Shown here: positions 50,793 through 59,741 of the stretch, piece after piece
Position numbering within the stretch: position 1 is the stretch's first letter
How the letters are laid out: each line of letters begins with the position of its first letter
Origin: Cupriavidus sp. P-10
GTDB lineage: Bacteria; Pseudomonadota; Gammaproteobacteria; Burkholderiales; Burkholderiaceae
Reading direction: 5' to 3'
Assembly: GCF_003402535.2 (NCBI RefSeq)
Contig: NZ_AP025171.1
Coordinates: 1,054,001 to 1,118,000 of the forward strand
DNA: 64,000 nucleotides
The notes under the pieces: generated by a model
The model's database searches: none
Seen by the model: the letters and a program-made list of their open reading frames with translations, nothing else
Told to the model about the DNA's origin: nothing
Program-made: the position numbers and the translations under genes

Positions 50793-52462
50793 AGTCCATC
50801 GCCACCCTGTTCCTGGCATCGGGCGCCGTGCTGGGCGCCGCCGTCGTCCATGCCGCCCCGGCTGCCCTGCAGTCGGTGCAGACCCAGCCGATCAACGTGG
50901 TCGCCATCGTCATGTTTCTGCTGTTCGTGCTGGCGACACTGGGCATTACCTACTGGGCCGCGTCCCGGACCAAATCGCTGGAGGACTTCTACACCTGCAA
51001 TGGCGGCATCACCGGCTTCCAGAATGGCCTGGCACTGGCCGGTGACTATATGTCGGCGGCCGCGCTGCTGGGTGTCACCAGCATGATCTTCGCCAAGGGC
51101 TACGACGGCTTCATCTATGCAATCAGCTTCTTCGTCGCATGGCCGCTGCTGCTGTTCCTGCTCGCGGAGAAGATCCGCAATCTCGGCAAGGTGACGATCG
51201 CCGATATCGCCTCCTACCGGTTGGACCAGGACAGGGTCCGTACTTTCATGTCCTTCGGCTCGCTGACGATCGTGTGCTTCTACCTGGTCGTCCAGATGGT
51301 TGGGGCGGGGCAACTGATCCAGCTGCTGTTCGGGCTCGACTACAACTACGCCGTGATTGGCGTTGGCCTGCTGATGATGATCTATGTCACCTTCGGCGGC
51401 ATGGTCGCGACTACCTGGGTGCAGATCATCAAGGCGGTCCTGCTGCTGGCCGGCGGCACGCTGCTGGCGATCCTTGCGCTGTGGCGGTTCGGTTTCTCGT
51501 TTGAAACGCTGCTGACGCAGGCGGTGGCCAGCCACAAGGACGGCGTGAAGATCCTCGCGCCCGGCGCGCTCGTCTCCGATCCGCTTTCGATGCTGTCGCT
51601 GTCGGTGGGCCTGGTGTTCGGCACGGCGGGGCTGCCGCACATCCTGATGCGCTTCTTCACGGTGCCCGATGCGCAGCAAGCCCGCAAGTCAGTCTTTATC
51701 GCGACCGGGTTCATCGGGTTCTTCTTTCTTATCGTCGCGGTGCTGGGGCTCTCTGCCATCGTCATCGTCGGACAGGATGCGGCGTACTTCGAGGGGGGCG
51801 TGCCGGGCGGCAAGATGATCGGCGGCAGCAATATGGCGGTGATGCATCTGGCCAAGGCGCTCGGTGGCGACTTGTTCCTGGGCTTTCTGTCAGCGGTTGC
51901 CTTCGCCACCATCCTGGCGGTCGTCGCGGGCCTGACCATGGCCGGCACCTCTGCGATTTCCCACGACCTGTATGCCAGGGTGCTCAGGAAGAATACCGCC
52001 AGCCCTGCGCAAGAGATGCGTGTGTCGCGCGTGGCGTCGGTGTCGATCGGCGTGGTTGCGGTAGCGCTCGGGATCCTGTTCAAGGAGCAGAACATCGCCT
52101 TCCTGGTGGCGCTGACCTTCGGCGTGGCAGCTTCGGTCAATTTCCCGATCCTGGTGCTTTCCATCTACTGGAAGGGGCTGACCACGCGCGGGGCGCTCGC
52201 GGGCGGCATCGCCGGGCTGGTTTGCGCGGTCGGGCTGGTCGTTCTGTCGCCCGCGGTCTGGGTCAAGATCCTTGGCTTCAAGGCAGCCGTCTTTCCCTAC
52301 GACTATCCCGCCATCGTCTCGATGAATGTAGCGCTGCTGTGCACCTGGCTGGTATCGGTCACCGATCGCAGCGCGCGCAGCCGCCGCGAGCGGGATGCCT
52401 ATGGCGACCAGTTTGTCCGTGCGCAAACCGGCATCGGCGCGTCCGGCGCGGTGAGCCACTGA
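50789..52462 (+). CDS. ActP-type sodium:solute symporter (acetate/monocarboxylate permease)
   Basis: Protein of 557 residues, 13-14 membrane helices, SSS family. ITYWAASRTKSLEDFYTCNGGITGFQNGLALAGDYMSAAALLG and GTAGLPHILMRFFTVPDAQQARKSVFIATGFIGFFF are diagnostic of the ActP branch. The N-terminal VHAAPAALQ stretch may be a cleaved signal. It should take up acetate or another small carboxylate with Na+ or H+. Coupled to DUF485 and followed by cytochrome b561 and a nitronate monooxygenase-like gene, so the natural substrate could differ from acetate. Confidence 0.92.
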   Translation: MKSIATLFLASGAVLGAAVVHAAPAALQSVQTQPINVVAIVMFLLFVLATLGITYWAASRTKSLEDFYTCNGGITGFQNGLALAGDYMSAAALLGVTSMIFAKGYDGFIYAISFFVAWPLLLFLLAEKIRNLGKVTIADIASYRLDQDRVRTFMSFGSLTIVCFYLVVQMVGAGQLIQLLFGLDYNYAVIGVGLLMMIYVTFGGMVATTWVQIIKAVLLLAGGTLLAILALWRFGFSFETLLTQAVASHKDGVKILAPGALVSDPLSMLSLSVGLVFGTAGLPHILMRFFTVPDAQQARKSVFIATGFIGFFFLIVAVLGLSAIVIVGQDAAYFEGGVPGGKMIGGSNMAVMHLAKALGGDLFLGFLSAVAFATILAVVAGLTMAGTSAISHDLYARVLRKNTASPAQEMRVSRVASVSIGVVAVALGILFKEQNIAFLVALTFGVAASVNFPILVLSIYWKGLTTRGALAGGIAGLVCAVGLVVLSPAVWVKILGFKAAVFPYDYPAIVSMNVALLCTWLVSVTDRSARSRRERDAYGDQFVRAQTGIGASGAVSH

Positions 52463-52548
52463 GGCAGCGGATCGGTGGCGCAGGCGCTTGCGTGGCACGA
52501 TTCGCCGATCCGCACAGACATGGATTTGAGTTCATTTGGAGTGGAACG

Positions 52549-53103
52549 ATGCAGATGAGAGACACAGGACTGGGCTTTTCGCCCATCACGATCGGCCTGC
52601 ACTGGCTGATCGCAGCCGCGGTGTCGGTAATGGTCTGGCTTGGCCTGTCGGCGGGCCAGATGGACGCAGGCGCTGCCAAGGCAGAGCTGATCGCGATGCA
52701 CAGCACGCTGGGCACGGTGCTGTTCGTCGTGGCGGCATACCGGCTGTGGGCACGGCTCACGTCCTATCACCCGCTGCCGGTGGGCACCCCGAATCCCATC
52801 GAAGTGATGATCAGCCGCTCGGTCGCCGTCGCGCTGGCGTTGGCGCCCGTGCTGCTGCCGCTTGATGGCTGGCTGGCCATGTCGGCGGCTGGTGACGTGG
52901 TGCGGCTGCCGGGCGGGATCGCGCTGCCTGCCATCGTGGGGCTCAACCCGGAGGTGGAGTACGTAGCCAGGCTCCTGCACAAGATCGGCGCGTATGCGTT
53001 CCTGGCCGGACTGGCGCTCCATATTTTCGGGGCCATGAAGAATCATTTCGTTCTCAAGAATGACACGCTGAAGCGCATGCTCGGCAAGCGAGTGGAGCTC
53101 TGA
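52549..53103 (+). CDS. cytochrome b561 family membrane protein
   Basis: Protein of 184 residues with four membrane helices. Haem-ligand histidines are visible in GLHWLIAAAV, AMHSTLGTVLFVVAAYRLW, LLHKIGAYAFLAGLALHIFGAMKNHFV. Bacterial b561 proteins pass electrons between quinol and periplasmic acceptors or superoxide. GGAG about 9 nt upstream of the ATG at 52549. Its TGA overlaps the next gene's ATG (TGATG). A role in re-oxidising a partner of the nearby flavoenzyme is only inference. Confidence 0.9.
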   Translation: MQMRDTGLGFSPITIGLHWLIAAAVSVMVWLGLSAGQMDAGAAKAELIAMHSTLGTVLFVVAAYRLWARLTSYHPLPVGTPNPIEVMISRSVAVALALAPVLLPLDGWLAMSAAGDVVRLPGGIALPAIVGLNPEVEYVARLLHKIGAYAFLAGLALHIFGAMKNHFVLKNDTLKRMLGKRVEL

Positions 53104-54098
53104 TGATGCAACCGATCCAACAAGACTCCCTGCACGCCGCGCCGATGGGGCCGGCGGCAGCCCTGTGCGGCATCCGCTATCCGGTGTTCCAGGCGGGCAT
53201 GGCCGGCATATCGGGGCCGGCGCTGACCGCTGCCGTGTCCAATGCGGGTGGCCTGGGGCATATCGGCGGGCTGCGGCTGCCGCCGCTGGCATTGCGCAGG
53301 TGGATCCGGGAGACCAAGGCACTTACCGACAAGCCGTTTGGCGTGAACATCGTTCCGTCTTTCGGCGGCCCGGAAGTCTTCGAGGCGCAGTTCCGCGTGA
53401 TCCTCGAAGAGAAGCCGCGGGTGGTCTCGCTGTTCTATGGCGACTTTGCCGAGATGATCCCCCGCGCGAAAGCGGCTGGCATCACGGTGATCGTGCAAGT
53501 GGGTTCGGTCGCGCTTGCCCGGCAGGCGATAGCCTGGGGCGCCGACATCCTGGTCGCGCAGGGCGCCGAAGGCGGCGGCCACCTCAACCGCGGCACCATC
53601 GGCGTGCTGTCGCTGGTACCTGCCTTCGTCGAGATTGCCGAGGGCCGGCCGGTGCTGGCTGCCGGCGGCATCACCGATCGTGCCGACGTGCGGGCCGTGC
53701 TGGAAGCGGGCGCCGCCGGGGTGTGGGTGGGCACCGCCTTTGTCGCCAGCAACGAGTCCCTGGCGCACGACCTCTACAAACAGAAGATCGTGGAGGCGAC
53801 CATCGATGACACCGAGTATCGGACCGGTTATTCGTTCGGATGGAAGTTCGGCACGCCGCACCGGGTGATCCCCAACCGCAAGAAGTGGAATCCGATCAAG
53901 TACGTCGGAGGTGGCGCGCGCGTCATCGACAAGCCGGAGATGGCGGAGAAACTGTCGCTGTACGCGGGGCAGGGGGTAGGCAAGATCCACGGTATCGTTC
54001 CCGCCGCCGAGCGCGTCGTGGAGCTGGTGGCGGGGTTCTCGGGCTGGCATGCGGGCGAACACCGTACCGCAGCGCCGCTCCTGCAGGCCGTCGCCTGA
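53103..54098 (+). CDS. nitronate monooxygenase / 2-nitropropane dioxygenase family FMN enzyme
   Basis: Protein of 331 residues, FMN-binding TIM barrel of the NPD group. PVFQAGMAGISGPALTAAVSNAGGLGHIGG, the GAEGGGHLNRGTIG loop with the His, and AAGGITDRADVRAVLEAGAAGVWVGTAF are the family blocks. Members oxidise alkyl nitronates, or act as FabK-like enoyl reductases; the GWKFGTPHRVIPNRKKW insert is unusual for either. Two ATGs stand in tandem at the start. Translationally coupled to cytochrome b561 upstream and directly followed by a small membrane protein. Confidence 0.88.
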   Translation: MMQPIQQDSLHAAPMGPAAALCGIRYPVFQAGMAGISGPALTAAVSNAGGLGHIGGLRLPPLALRRWIRETKALTDKPFGVNIVPSFGGPEVFEAQFRVILEEKPRVVSLFYGDFAEMIPRAKAAGITVIVQVGSVALARQAIAWGADILVAQGAEGGGHLNRGTIGVLSLVPAFVEIAEGRPVLAAGGITDRADVRAVLEAGAAGVWVGTAFVASNESLAHDLYKQKIVEATIDDTEYRTGYSFGWKFGTPHRVIPNRKKWNPIKYVGGGARVIDKPEMAEKLSLYAGQGVGKIHGIVPAAERVVELVAGFSGWHAGEHRTAAPLLQAVA

Positions 54099-54524
54099 AT
54101 GGCGCCACTCCTCAGGGCATTGCTGGTCTGCACCCTCGGCATGCCGCTGGCCGCCGTGTGGGCATCGGAAGCGGCGGTGTTTCCGCTGGTGATCACTGCA
54201 CTGACTGCCGGCGTCCCGGCGCGGGTCGGGGCAAGGCGCATCGCGGGCTTTGCCGCTTCCCACCTGGTAAGCAGTGCAGCCGCATTCATCGTCGGCGCGC
54301 TGATGACTTCCCTGCCGGCAGCCCAGATCAGTCACCAGCCACTGCTATGGCTGCCTGGATGCATCGTGCTGCTGGGCATCCAGGCAACGATGCTGCGCCA
54401 TCCTCCCGCGCTGGCCAGCGGCGGCGCGGTCCTGCTGGGCCTGCCGCTGCCGGCCGTCGTTGCCTGTACGGTGCTGACCGCGATCTTGCTGGGACTGGAA
54501 AGCCGGCTGGCGCGCGCCGGCTGA
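54099..54524 (+). CDS. small integral membrane protein of unknown function
   Basis: Protein of 141 residues with four to five hydrophobic segments (PLLRALLVCTLGMPLAAVWA, AAVFPLVITALTAG, HLVSSAAAFIVGALMTSL, LLWLPGCIVLLGIQATM, AVVACTVLTAILLGL). Its ATG directly follows the TGA of the flavoenzyme gene, so it is the last gene of the operon. It has the look of a small DUF2955/FUSC-like half transporter, but I cannot assign a family. Confidence 0.7.
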   Translation: MAPLLRALLVCTLGMPLAAVWASEAAVFPLVITALTAGVPARVGARRIAGFAASHLVSSAAAFIVGALMTSLPAAQISHQPLLWLPGCIVLLGIQATMLRHPPALASGGAVLLGLPLPAVVACTVLTAILLGLESRLARAG

Positions 54525-54536
54525 CCGGCCGGCACA

Positions 54537-55418
54537 TCAACCGGACACTGCGAATTGCTCATGCGCCAGGCTAGCCATCGCCCGCAGCGCCGCCGTTTCG
54601 AACGAGTCCTTGCGCCGGATAAAAACCGTCGCCACCTTCGCGAACTCGTCGGGCAAGCGATGGCATGAAATCTGGTCGCGCGATTCATGGTGCTCGACCA
54701 CCGCCTTGGGCAGGATCGTGACGCCCATGCCCGCCGCGGTGCAGGACAGGATGCCGTCAAGCGTCCCGAGTTCCAGGATCTGCCCCGGGATCAGCCCGGC
54801 CTGGTAGAGCCATTGTTCCAGCGTGGAGCGATAAAAGCAGCCGGAGCGAAACACCAGCACGGTCTGCTGGGTCATCTCGTTGGCCAGCGCGGCAAGCGAG
54901 GCGTACCTGTTGCTGCTGACCAGCACCAGTTCCTCGTTGAAGATCGCTTCCTGGTGGAGCGAGGGGTTCTGGTGAAAGCCGCCGACAAAGGCGCCATCCA
55001 GCCGATGCGCCTCGACGGCCTTGATCAGCTCCGCCGTGGTGCCGGTGGCCAGCGATAGCTGCACCTCGGGATAGCGCTCGCGATACCGTGCCAGCACCCT
55101 TGGCAACCGCACCGCGGCGGTGGTCTCCATGGAGCCAAGCCGCAACGGACCGGCGGGCACGGAGCTGTCCAGCAGCGCGCTGCGGCTTTCCTCCGTGAGC
55201 TGGAGGATCCGCTGTGCATAGCCAAGGAAGACCTGTCCGGCCGAGGTCAGCGTGATGCCGGTCTTGCGGCGGATAAAGAGCGGCTGCCGCAGTTCGGCCT
55301 CAAGCTCCTTGACGCGCATGGTGATGTTCGATTGCACGCAGTGCACCTTTTCCGCGGCAGCCGTGAAGCTGCCATACTCCGCAGCCGCGCAGAACATCTT
55401 CAGCTGGCGCAGTTCCAT
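54537..55418 (-). CDS. LysR-type regulator
   Basis: Protein of 293 residues. HTH at residues 1-60: MELRQLKMFCAAAEYGSFTAAAEKVHCVQSNITMRVKELEAELRQPLFIRR. The effector domain has GSMETTAAVRLPRVLARY and the SGCFYRSTLEQWLYQAG segment, shared with the LysR gene at 57487 and the fragment at 58451, so the three form a local subfamily. Divergent from the MOSC gene with a T-N11-A dyad between them, and convergent with the transporter operon. Confidence 0.92.
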   Translation of the reverse strand: MELRQLKMFCAAAEYGSFTAAAEKVHCVQSNITMRVKELEAELRQPLFIRRKTGITLTSAGQVFLGYAQRILQLTEESRSALLDSSVPAGPLRLGSMETTAAVRLPRVLARYRERYPEVQLSLATGTTAELIKAVEAHRLDGAFVGGFHQNPSLHQEAIFNEELVLVSSNRYASLAALANEMTQQTVLVFRSGCFYRSTLEQWLYQAGLIPGQILELGTLDGILSCTAAGMGVTILPKAVVEHHESRDQISCHRLPDEFAKVATVFIRRKDSFETAALRAMASLAHEQFAVSG

Positions 55419-55457
55419 GTCGCCGGGCCTCCATCCATGATTGGTAGTGATGCATGG

Positions 55458-55474
55458 AATGCCTATAAAGCATT
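55458..55474. promoter_or_regulatory. candidate LysR operator (AATGC-N7-GCATT)
   Basis: AATGC and GCATT flank CTATAAA, giving a 17-bp dyad that contains a perfect LysR T-N11-A box. It lies in the 112-base region between the LysR gene and the MOSC gene, the expected place for autoregulation and activation of the MOSC gene. Confidence 0.6.
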
Positions 55475-55530
55475 AGCCATGCTGGCTGCTGTGAATCTAT
55501 AGTCCGACCAGATGCATGACGGAGTCACCA

Positions 55531-56256
55531 ATGCCTGAGACGACAAGCAACGTACCCATTGACGCGATCTTTGCCGGCGGCATCGGCATACTAGGCGAAG
55601 AAGGGCATCGCAGCGGCATCTTCAAGCGGCGCATCGACGGCGAGGTCCGGGTCGCCGCGGATGGCATCGTTGGCGATCAGCATGCGGATAGGCGGGTGCA
55701 TGGCGGGCCGGAGAAGGCCGTCCACCATTTCGCCACGGAAAACTATGCCATCCTGGCGAGCGGCTTTCCCCCGGTTGCCGATGCGCTGGTTCCCGGCAGC
55801 CTTGGCGAGAACATTGCCACGGTCGGGCTCGACGAGTGCAGCGTGCATATCGGCGATATCTATCGGGCCGGCAGCGTGGTGCTGCAGGTTTCGCAGCCGC
55901 GCAGTCCTTGCTGGAAGATCAATCATCGTTTCGCTGTCGAAGGGATGTCGTTGCTGGTGGCCAGGGAACGCATCACCGGGTGGTATTACCGCGTGCTCCG
56001 GCCGGGATCGATCCGGCAGGGAGATGTTCTGGAGCGCCTCGAACGCGCGACCGGCCGGTTTTCGATCAGCGAGTTCTGGCAGGTCGTGTCGGCGCACGTC
56101 CCGGAAGTCGATGACATGCTGGCGCTGATTGCCGTGGATGGACTGGCCGATGACTGGAAGCGGCGGCTGACCGAACGCGTGCGGTGGATACGCGAGCGCC
56201 GTGCCACTTGTGCCGCCGCTAGTGCCACTACGCAGGCCGGACCGCTGCATCGCTGA
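55531..56256 (+). CDS. MOSC-domain protein, YiiM-like
   Basis: Protein of 241 residues. YiiM/MOSC features: GIVGDQHADRRVHGGPEKAVHHFATENYA, GSLGENIATVGLDECSVHIGDIYRAGSVVLQVSQPRSPCWKIN (with the Mo-ligand Cys), then a 3-alpha C-terminal domain (ISEFWQVVSAHVPEVDDMLALIAVDGLADDWKRRL). Such proteins reduce N-hydroxylated compounds with a molybdenum cofactor. CGGAG 8 nt upstream selects the ATG at 55531 over one at 55516. Its divergent LysR neighbour is the likely regulator. Confidence 0.9.
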   Translation: MPETTSNVPIDAIFAGGIGILGEEGHRSGIFKRRIDGEVRVAADGIVGDQHADRRVHGGPEKAVHHFATENYAILASGFPPVADALVPGSLGENIATVGLDECSVHIGDIYRAGSVVLQVSQPRSPCWKINHRFAVEGMSLLVARERITGWYYRVLRPGSIRQGDVLERLERATGRFSISEFWQVVSAHVPEVDDMLALIAVDGLADDWKRRLTERVRWIRERRATCAAASATTQAGPLHR

Positions 56257-56278
56257 CACAGCGTCTGGCCCGGCAAGG

Positions 56279-57397
56279 CTAGGCGGTCACGCGTTGCAGC
56301 GAGGCCAGGCGCGCGATCGCGTCCTGGAGTTCCGACCGCAGCTGTTCGACCAGCGCGGCAGCGGGCAGCGATCGGGCCAGCGGTACCGCCTGTCCTGCCC
56401 ACTGGGCCGCGTAGTCGGCGCTTCCCGTGGCCTTGGCGGCAGCGTGGAGCGCTTTGCCGGCGTCATACGTGATGGGATAGTCGGGAATGGCCGGCGCGTC
56501 CGGATGCTCGCCGAGCGCCGTGAAGCGGTTCGTGAAGCCCCGGGCGGCGCGGCCGGAGATGGCGCGCGTGAGCGTGGTAGGGCGCTTGCTGTCCGCCGCG
56601 AGCGCGCTGCGATAGGCGGCATCGACCGATGTCTCGGGGCTGGCGACGAAAGCCGTGCCAAGTTGCGCCGCTTGCGCGCCGAGCGTCAGTACCGCCGCAA
56701 TGCCCGCGCCGTCCATGATGCCGCCGGCTGCAATCACCGGCAGGCCGGTGTTCTGCACCAGGACACGCACGAGCGCCAGCGTACCGAGCCCTTCGTCGTA
56801 GGCGGCCGGATCGAACACGCCGCGATGGCCGCCCGCTTCGATGCCCTGCGCAACAATGGCGTCGATACCCGCGGCTTCGATCTGGCGAGCCTCCTGCAGC
56901 GACGTCGCGCTGGCCAGCAGCACGATGCCCGCGTCGCGCAGCGCATCGATCTTGTGCTGGGCGGGAAGGCCGAAATGGAAGCTCACGACCGCGGGCTTTT
57001 CTTCCAGCAGCATCCGGAACATGTCCTCGTCTTCGACGAAGCTCTTGTAGATCTCACGCAGCGTGGCAGGGGCCGTGCCGTCGTGCTCCGCGAAGTGCGG
57101 GGCGAGGTAGTCGAGCCAGGCCTTCTCGCGCGCGGGATCGGAATGGGCCGGCGCATGGCAGAACAGGTTGACGTTGAACGGCTTGCCGGTCAGGGCACGC
57201 GTGTCGCGGATCGCCTTGCGCGCGCCCTCGGCGTCCATGGCGCCGACGCCGAGCGAACCCAGGCCGCCGGCTTCGGACACGGCTGCCGCCAGCGCGGGCG
57301 TACCGACGCCTGCCATCGGCGCCTGGATGATCGGCGTGGAAATTTGCAGCCGTGCAAGCAGGTTGCGGCGGTTGTCCAGGGGCTTCGTTGTTTCCAT
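56279..57397 (-). CDS. nitronate monooxygenase family FMN enzyme
   Basis: Protein of 372 residues, class I-like NMO/NPD fold. [61 protein letters not shown] with the catalytic His, and [28 protein letters not shown] are all present, matching Pseudomonas-type nitronate monooxygenases that detoxify propionate-3-nitronate. AAGGAAC before the ATG. A second, distinct member of the family is at 53103. It is 89 nt downstream of a LysR gene on the same strand. Confidence 0.92.
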   Translation of the reverse strand: METTKPLDNRRNLLARLQISTPIIQAPMAGVGTPALAAAVSEAGGLGSLGVGAMDAEGARKAIRDTRALTGKPFNVNLFCHAPAHSDPAREKAWLDYLAPHFAEHDGTAPATLREIYKSFVEDEDMFRMLLEEKPAVVSFHFGLPAQHKIDALRDAGIVLLASATSLQEARQIEAAGIDAIVAQGIEAGGHRGVFDPAAYDEGLGTLALVRVLVQNTGLPVIAAGGIMDGAGIAAVLTLGAQAAQLGTAFVASPETSVDAAYRSALAADSKRPTTLTRAISGRAARGFTNRFTALGEHPDAPAIPDYPITYDAGKALHAAAKATGSADYAAQWAGQAVPLARSLPAAALVEQLRSELQDAIARLASLQRVTA

Positions 57398-57486
57398 GAT
57401 GCAGTTCCTTTGTTGAATCGCCGGGTGCCTAGGCGCACCGGGCAGAAAGCAGTTGCAGCCTGCAATGGCGCGCAGGCAGGCGCCCG

Positions 57487-58374
57487 TCAGTCATGGCGCA
57501 GTTCCCGCAGGAAGGCTTCATATCCCGACGTGCTGAAGCCGGATCGCCTGACCAGGAAGGTATGGACCGGCCTGATCGGTACCGTGTGGAATTCCGCCGC
57601 ATCCGGATGCAGTGCCAGCAGGGAGCGCGGCACGATGCCGACGGCCGATCCTGCGGAGACATAGGCAAAGATCGCATGATAGGAAGGCATTTCCACCACG
57701 GAGAGCCGGCGCCGCATCTCCTCGCCGCCTGCCTCCAGCCAGGCTTCCGCGCATTGCCGATAGGTGCAGCCCCTGGCGAAGGCCGCCAGATGCCGCAGCG
57801 TGACGTCCCTGGGCTGGCGTACCTTCGGGTGCGTGGCGGGCAGCACCAGTACAAGCTCTTCGGTGCGCAGGAAAACGCCGTCAAGCCCTTCACCCAGCGC
57901 GGCGACATCGAGGCTGCGCGGCGCGCCCGTGCCCGGATGCGCCACCACCGCGCAATCGAGACGGTGCGCCAGCACGGCGTCGACCAGGAATTGCGTGGTG
58001 CCCGTCGTGACGGTCAGTTCGACATCCGGCCAGGCCGCGTGATAACGCCCCAGCGGCTTTGGCAGCAGCGTTGCCGCCGAGCTTTCCATCGAGCCCAGGC
58101 GCAGCCTGCCGCTTGGCGCATTGGTGCGCATGGACTGGCGTGCCTCCTCGGCCAGCGCGAGCAATTGCTCGGCATAGCCCAGCAGGCGCTGGCCCTCGGG
58201 CGTCAGGATCATCTTCTTGCTGTCACGCTGGAACAGCGCCACGCCCAGGCTTTCCTCCAGCTGCTTGATGCGCGTGGTGACGTTGGATTGCACCCGTTCC
58301 AGGGTCTTGGCCGCACGCGTGATGCTTTGTTCGCGTGCGACGGCCTGGAAGATTTCAAGTTCAGCAAGTTCCAC
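57487..58374 (-). CDS. LysR-type regulator
   Basis: Protein of 295 residues if started at the GTG at 58374, which aligns exactly (VELAELEIF) with the MELRQLKMF start of the LysR at 54537; an in-frame TTG at 58407 would add 11 residues. [39 protein letters not shown]. Effector domain with [18 protein letters not shown] and [17 protein letters not shown]. It probably controls the nitronate monooxygenase gene next to it. The 76-base upstream region to the LysR fragment is unusually AT-rich. Confidence 0.9.
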   Translation of the reverse strand: MELAELEIFQAVAREQSITRAAKTLERVQSNVTTRIKQLEESLGVALFQRDSKKMILTPEGQRLLGYAEQLLALAEEARQSMRTNAPSGRLRLGSMESSAATLLPKPLGRYHAAWPDVELTVTTGTTQFLVDAVLAHRLDCAVVAHPGTGAPRSLDVAALGEGLDGVFLRTEELVLVLPATHPKVRQPRDVTLRHLAAFARGCTYRQCAEAWLEAGGEEMRRRLSVVEMPSYHAIFAYVSAGSAVGIVPRSLLALHPDAAEFHTVPIRPVHTFLVRRSGFSTSGYEAFLRELRHD

Positions 58375-58450
58375 ACCGGCTTCGGCACCTTGCGGTGACG
58401 TTCTCAAAAAAAGAATTAAAGTTTATTTAGTATTGTGGATAGAGAATATT

Positions 58451-58912
58451 ATGTCAAGGCGGATTCAGCCTCGGTATCCCGCAACTCAGCGTCCTTTCAC
58501 CCATTGCCCCAGGGCGGCGCAGGTGCTGGTGACGCCGCGGAGCGTGAAATCGCTGGAAGCCCTGCAATCCACGCAACAACTGAAGACCATCGTGTTTCGC
58601 CTTGGCTGCTCGTACCGGCAACGGCTGGAAGGGCTGCTGGCGCAGGCCGGGATTCGTGCCGCGACGCCGCTCGAATTCGGCTCGCTGGATGCCATCTTGG
58701 CGTGCGTCGCGGGCGGTATCGGCGTCACGCTGTTGCCGCGTGGCGTCGTCGCCGCCGCGCAGGATACGATTGCCATCCACGCGCTTCCACCCGAGATATC
58801 CCATGTGGAAACGCTGTTCATACGGCGCCGCGACGCCTATGTCTCCAGCGCCATGCTCGCCTTTATCCAGGCCGCGCGCTCGGGCTTCGGTGCGCTGAGG
58901 GAAGCGGCCTGA
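58451..58912 (+). pseudogene. N-terminally truncated LysR effector domain
   Basis: A 153-codon frame whose residues ~25-145 match the second half of a LysR effector domain: TIVFRLGCSYRQRLEGLLAQAG, FGSLDAILACVAGGIGVTLLPRGVV, ETLFIRRRDAYVSSAMLAFIQ. The HTH and first effector half are missing and the first ~24 residues look unrelated. It is most similar in pattern to the two LysR genes just upstream, so it is probably a broken paralogue. No ribosome site precedes the ATG. Confidence 0.8.
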
Positions 58913-58967
58913 GGGATGCGTTCAAGGTGACGCGGCCTTGCACGTCGCAAGGCCGCCGGGCATGTGT

Positions 58968-59219
58968 TCAGTAGTCGCTGAGTTTGTTGCCGTCGACTTC
59001 GACCAGCCGGTCGAGCCGCACGGTCTCGCCAGAGCTAAGCAGTACGTATTCGGCGCCGCCGCGGTTGAACACGTCCTTGACGGTAGCATTGCGATGCTGC
59101 AGAACGCCGTCGTCGTCGAGGTAGCTGACGCTGGTCCGCTTGCGCAGTGTCGCGAGATCTTCGAGCCGGTCGTGGAACTCGCAGCTGATCGGGCTGTAGT
59201 CGTTGCGTTGGCTGCTCAT
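58968..59219 (-). CDS. rof: Rho-binding antiterminator (Rof/YaeO family)
   Basis: Protein of 83 residues. YSPISCEFHDRLEDLATLRKR and the following small Sm-like barrel (VSYLDDDGVLQHRNATVKDVF, YVLLSSGETVRLDRLVEVDG) match the Rof family, whose Escherichia coli member binds Rho and blocks transcription termination. AGGAG 8 nt upstream of the ATG at 59219. It follows the cupin gene by only 4 nt, an unusual partner, so both are cotranscribed. Function here is by family only. Confidence 0.82.
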   Translation of the reverse strand: MSSQRNDYSPISCEFHDRLEDLATLRKRTSVSYLDDDGVLQHRNATVKDVFNRGGAEYVLLSSGETVRLDRLVEVDGNKLSDY

Positions 59220-59223
59220 GGTC

Positions 59224-59538
59224 TTACTCCTGGATAATCGCGCCGCCGACGTGCGCGAGGAAGAACACGGAATCTTCGAGGGCCTCGGCATCATGCTGTT
59301 CGCCGTTGCCGATCTTCATAAAGTCACCCGCGGACAGCACCAGGTCGCCGAAGCGGATGCGTCCCGACAGCACGAGGATCTGTTCAGGGCCTTCATGGTC
59401 ATGCAGCGGGAAACGGGCGCCCGCCTTGAATTCGATGAAGTCCGCACCTTCGCCGTTCTCTGCCCAGATCGTTGCCACCCGGATGCCGGGGAAGCCAGTT
59501 TCAACGAATTCGCGGGCGGCGTTGGTGAAGTGAAGCAT
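59224..59538 (-). CDS. small cupin-domain protein
   Basis: Protein of 104 residues, one cupin barrel. Motif 1: AGARFPLHDHEGPEQILVLSGRIRFG (HxHx4E); motif 2: LSAGDFMKIGNGEQHDAEA with the last His. The size and the HDHEGPEQ pattern resemble the ChrR-like cupin or anti-ECF sensor type, but no sigma factor is nearby. AGGAG precedes the ATG at 59538. Operon with rof. Confidence 0.85.
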   Translation of the reverse strand: MLHFTNAAREFVETGFPGIRVATIWAENGEGADFIEFKAGARFPLHDHEGPEQILVLSGRIRFGDLVLSAGDFMKIGNGEQHDAEALEDSVFFLAHVGGAIIQE

Positions 59539-59605
59539 GTGGATCTCCTGCGGTGTGACTGGATCAGGCCATGAAGGTAGGTGAATCAGGCCTTCGTACA
59601 TCGCT

Positions 59606-59661
59606 TGCGATTCAATCGCATGCGATGAATATAAGATGATTCCTGCCGGCATCGAAGTCAA
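59606..59661 (-). promoter_or_regulatory. candidate promoter and operator of the cupin-rof operon
   Basis: On the reverse strand TTGACT (59661-59656) is a good -35 hexamer; the -10 is unclear. Downstream, about 70 nt before the cupin start, lies the near-perfect 15-bp palindrome TGCGATTCAATCGCA (59606-59620), with extra GCGAT half-sites on each side. It looks like a repressor site over or just after the transcription start. Confidence 0.4.
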
Positions 59662-59741
59662 GGCTTTTTTAAGGAGGTTTGCTTGCTGTGCACGCGTGCG
59701 GCCAACGTCACCACCGGGTGATATTGCCCTTATTTCGATCG

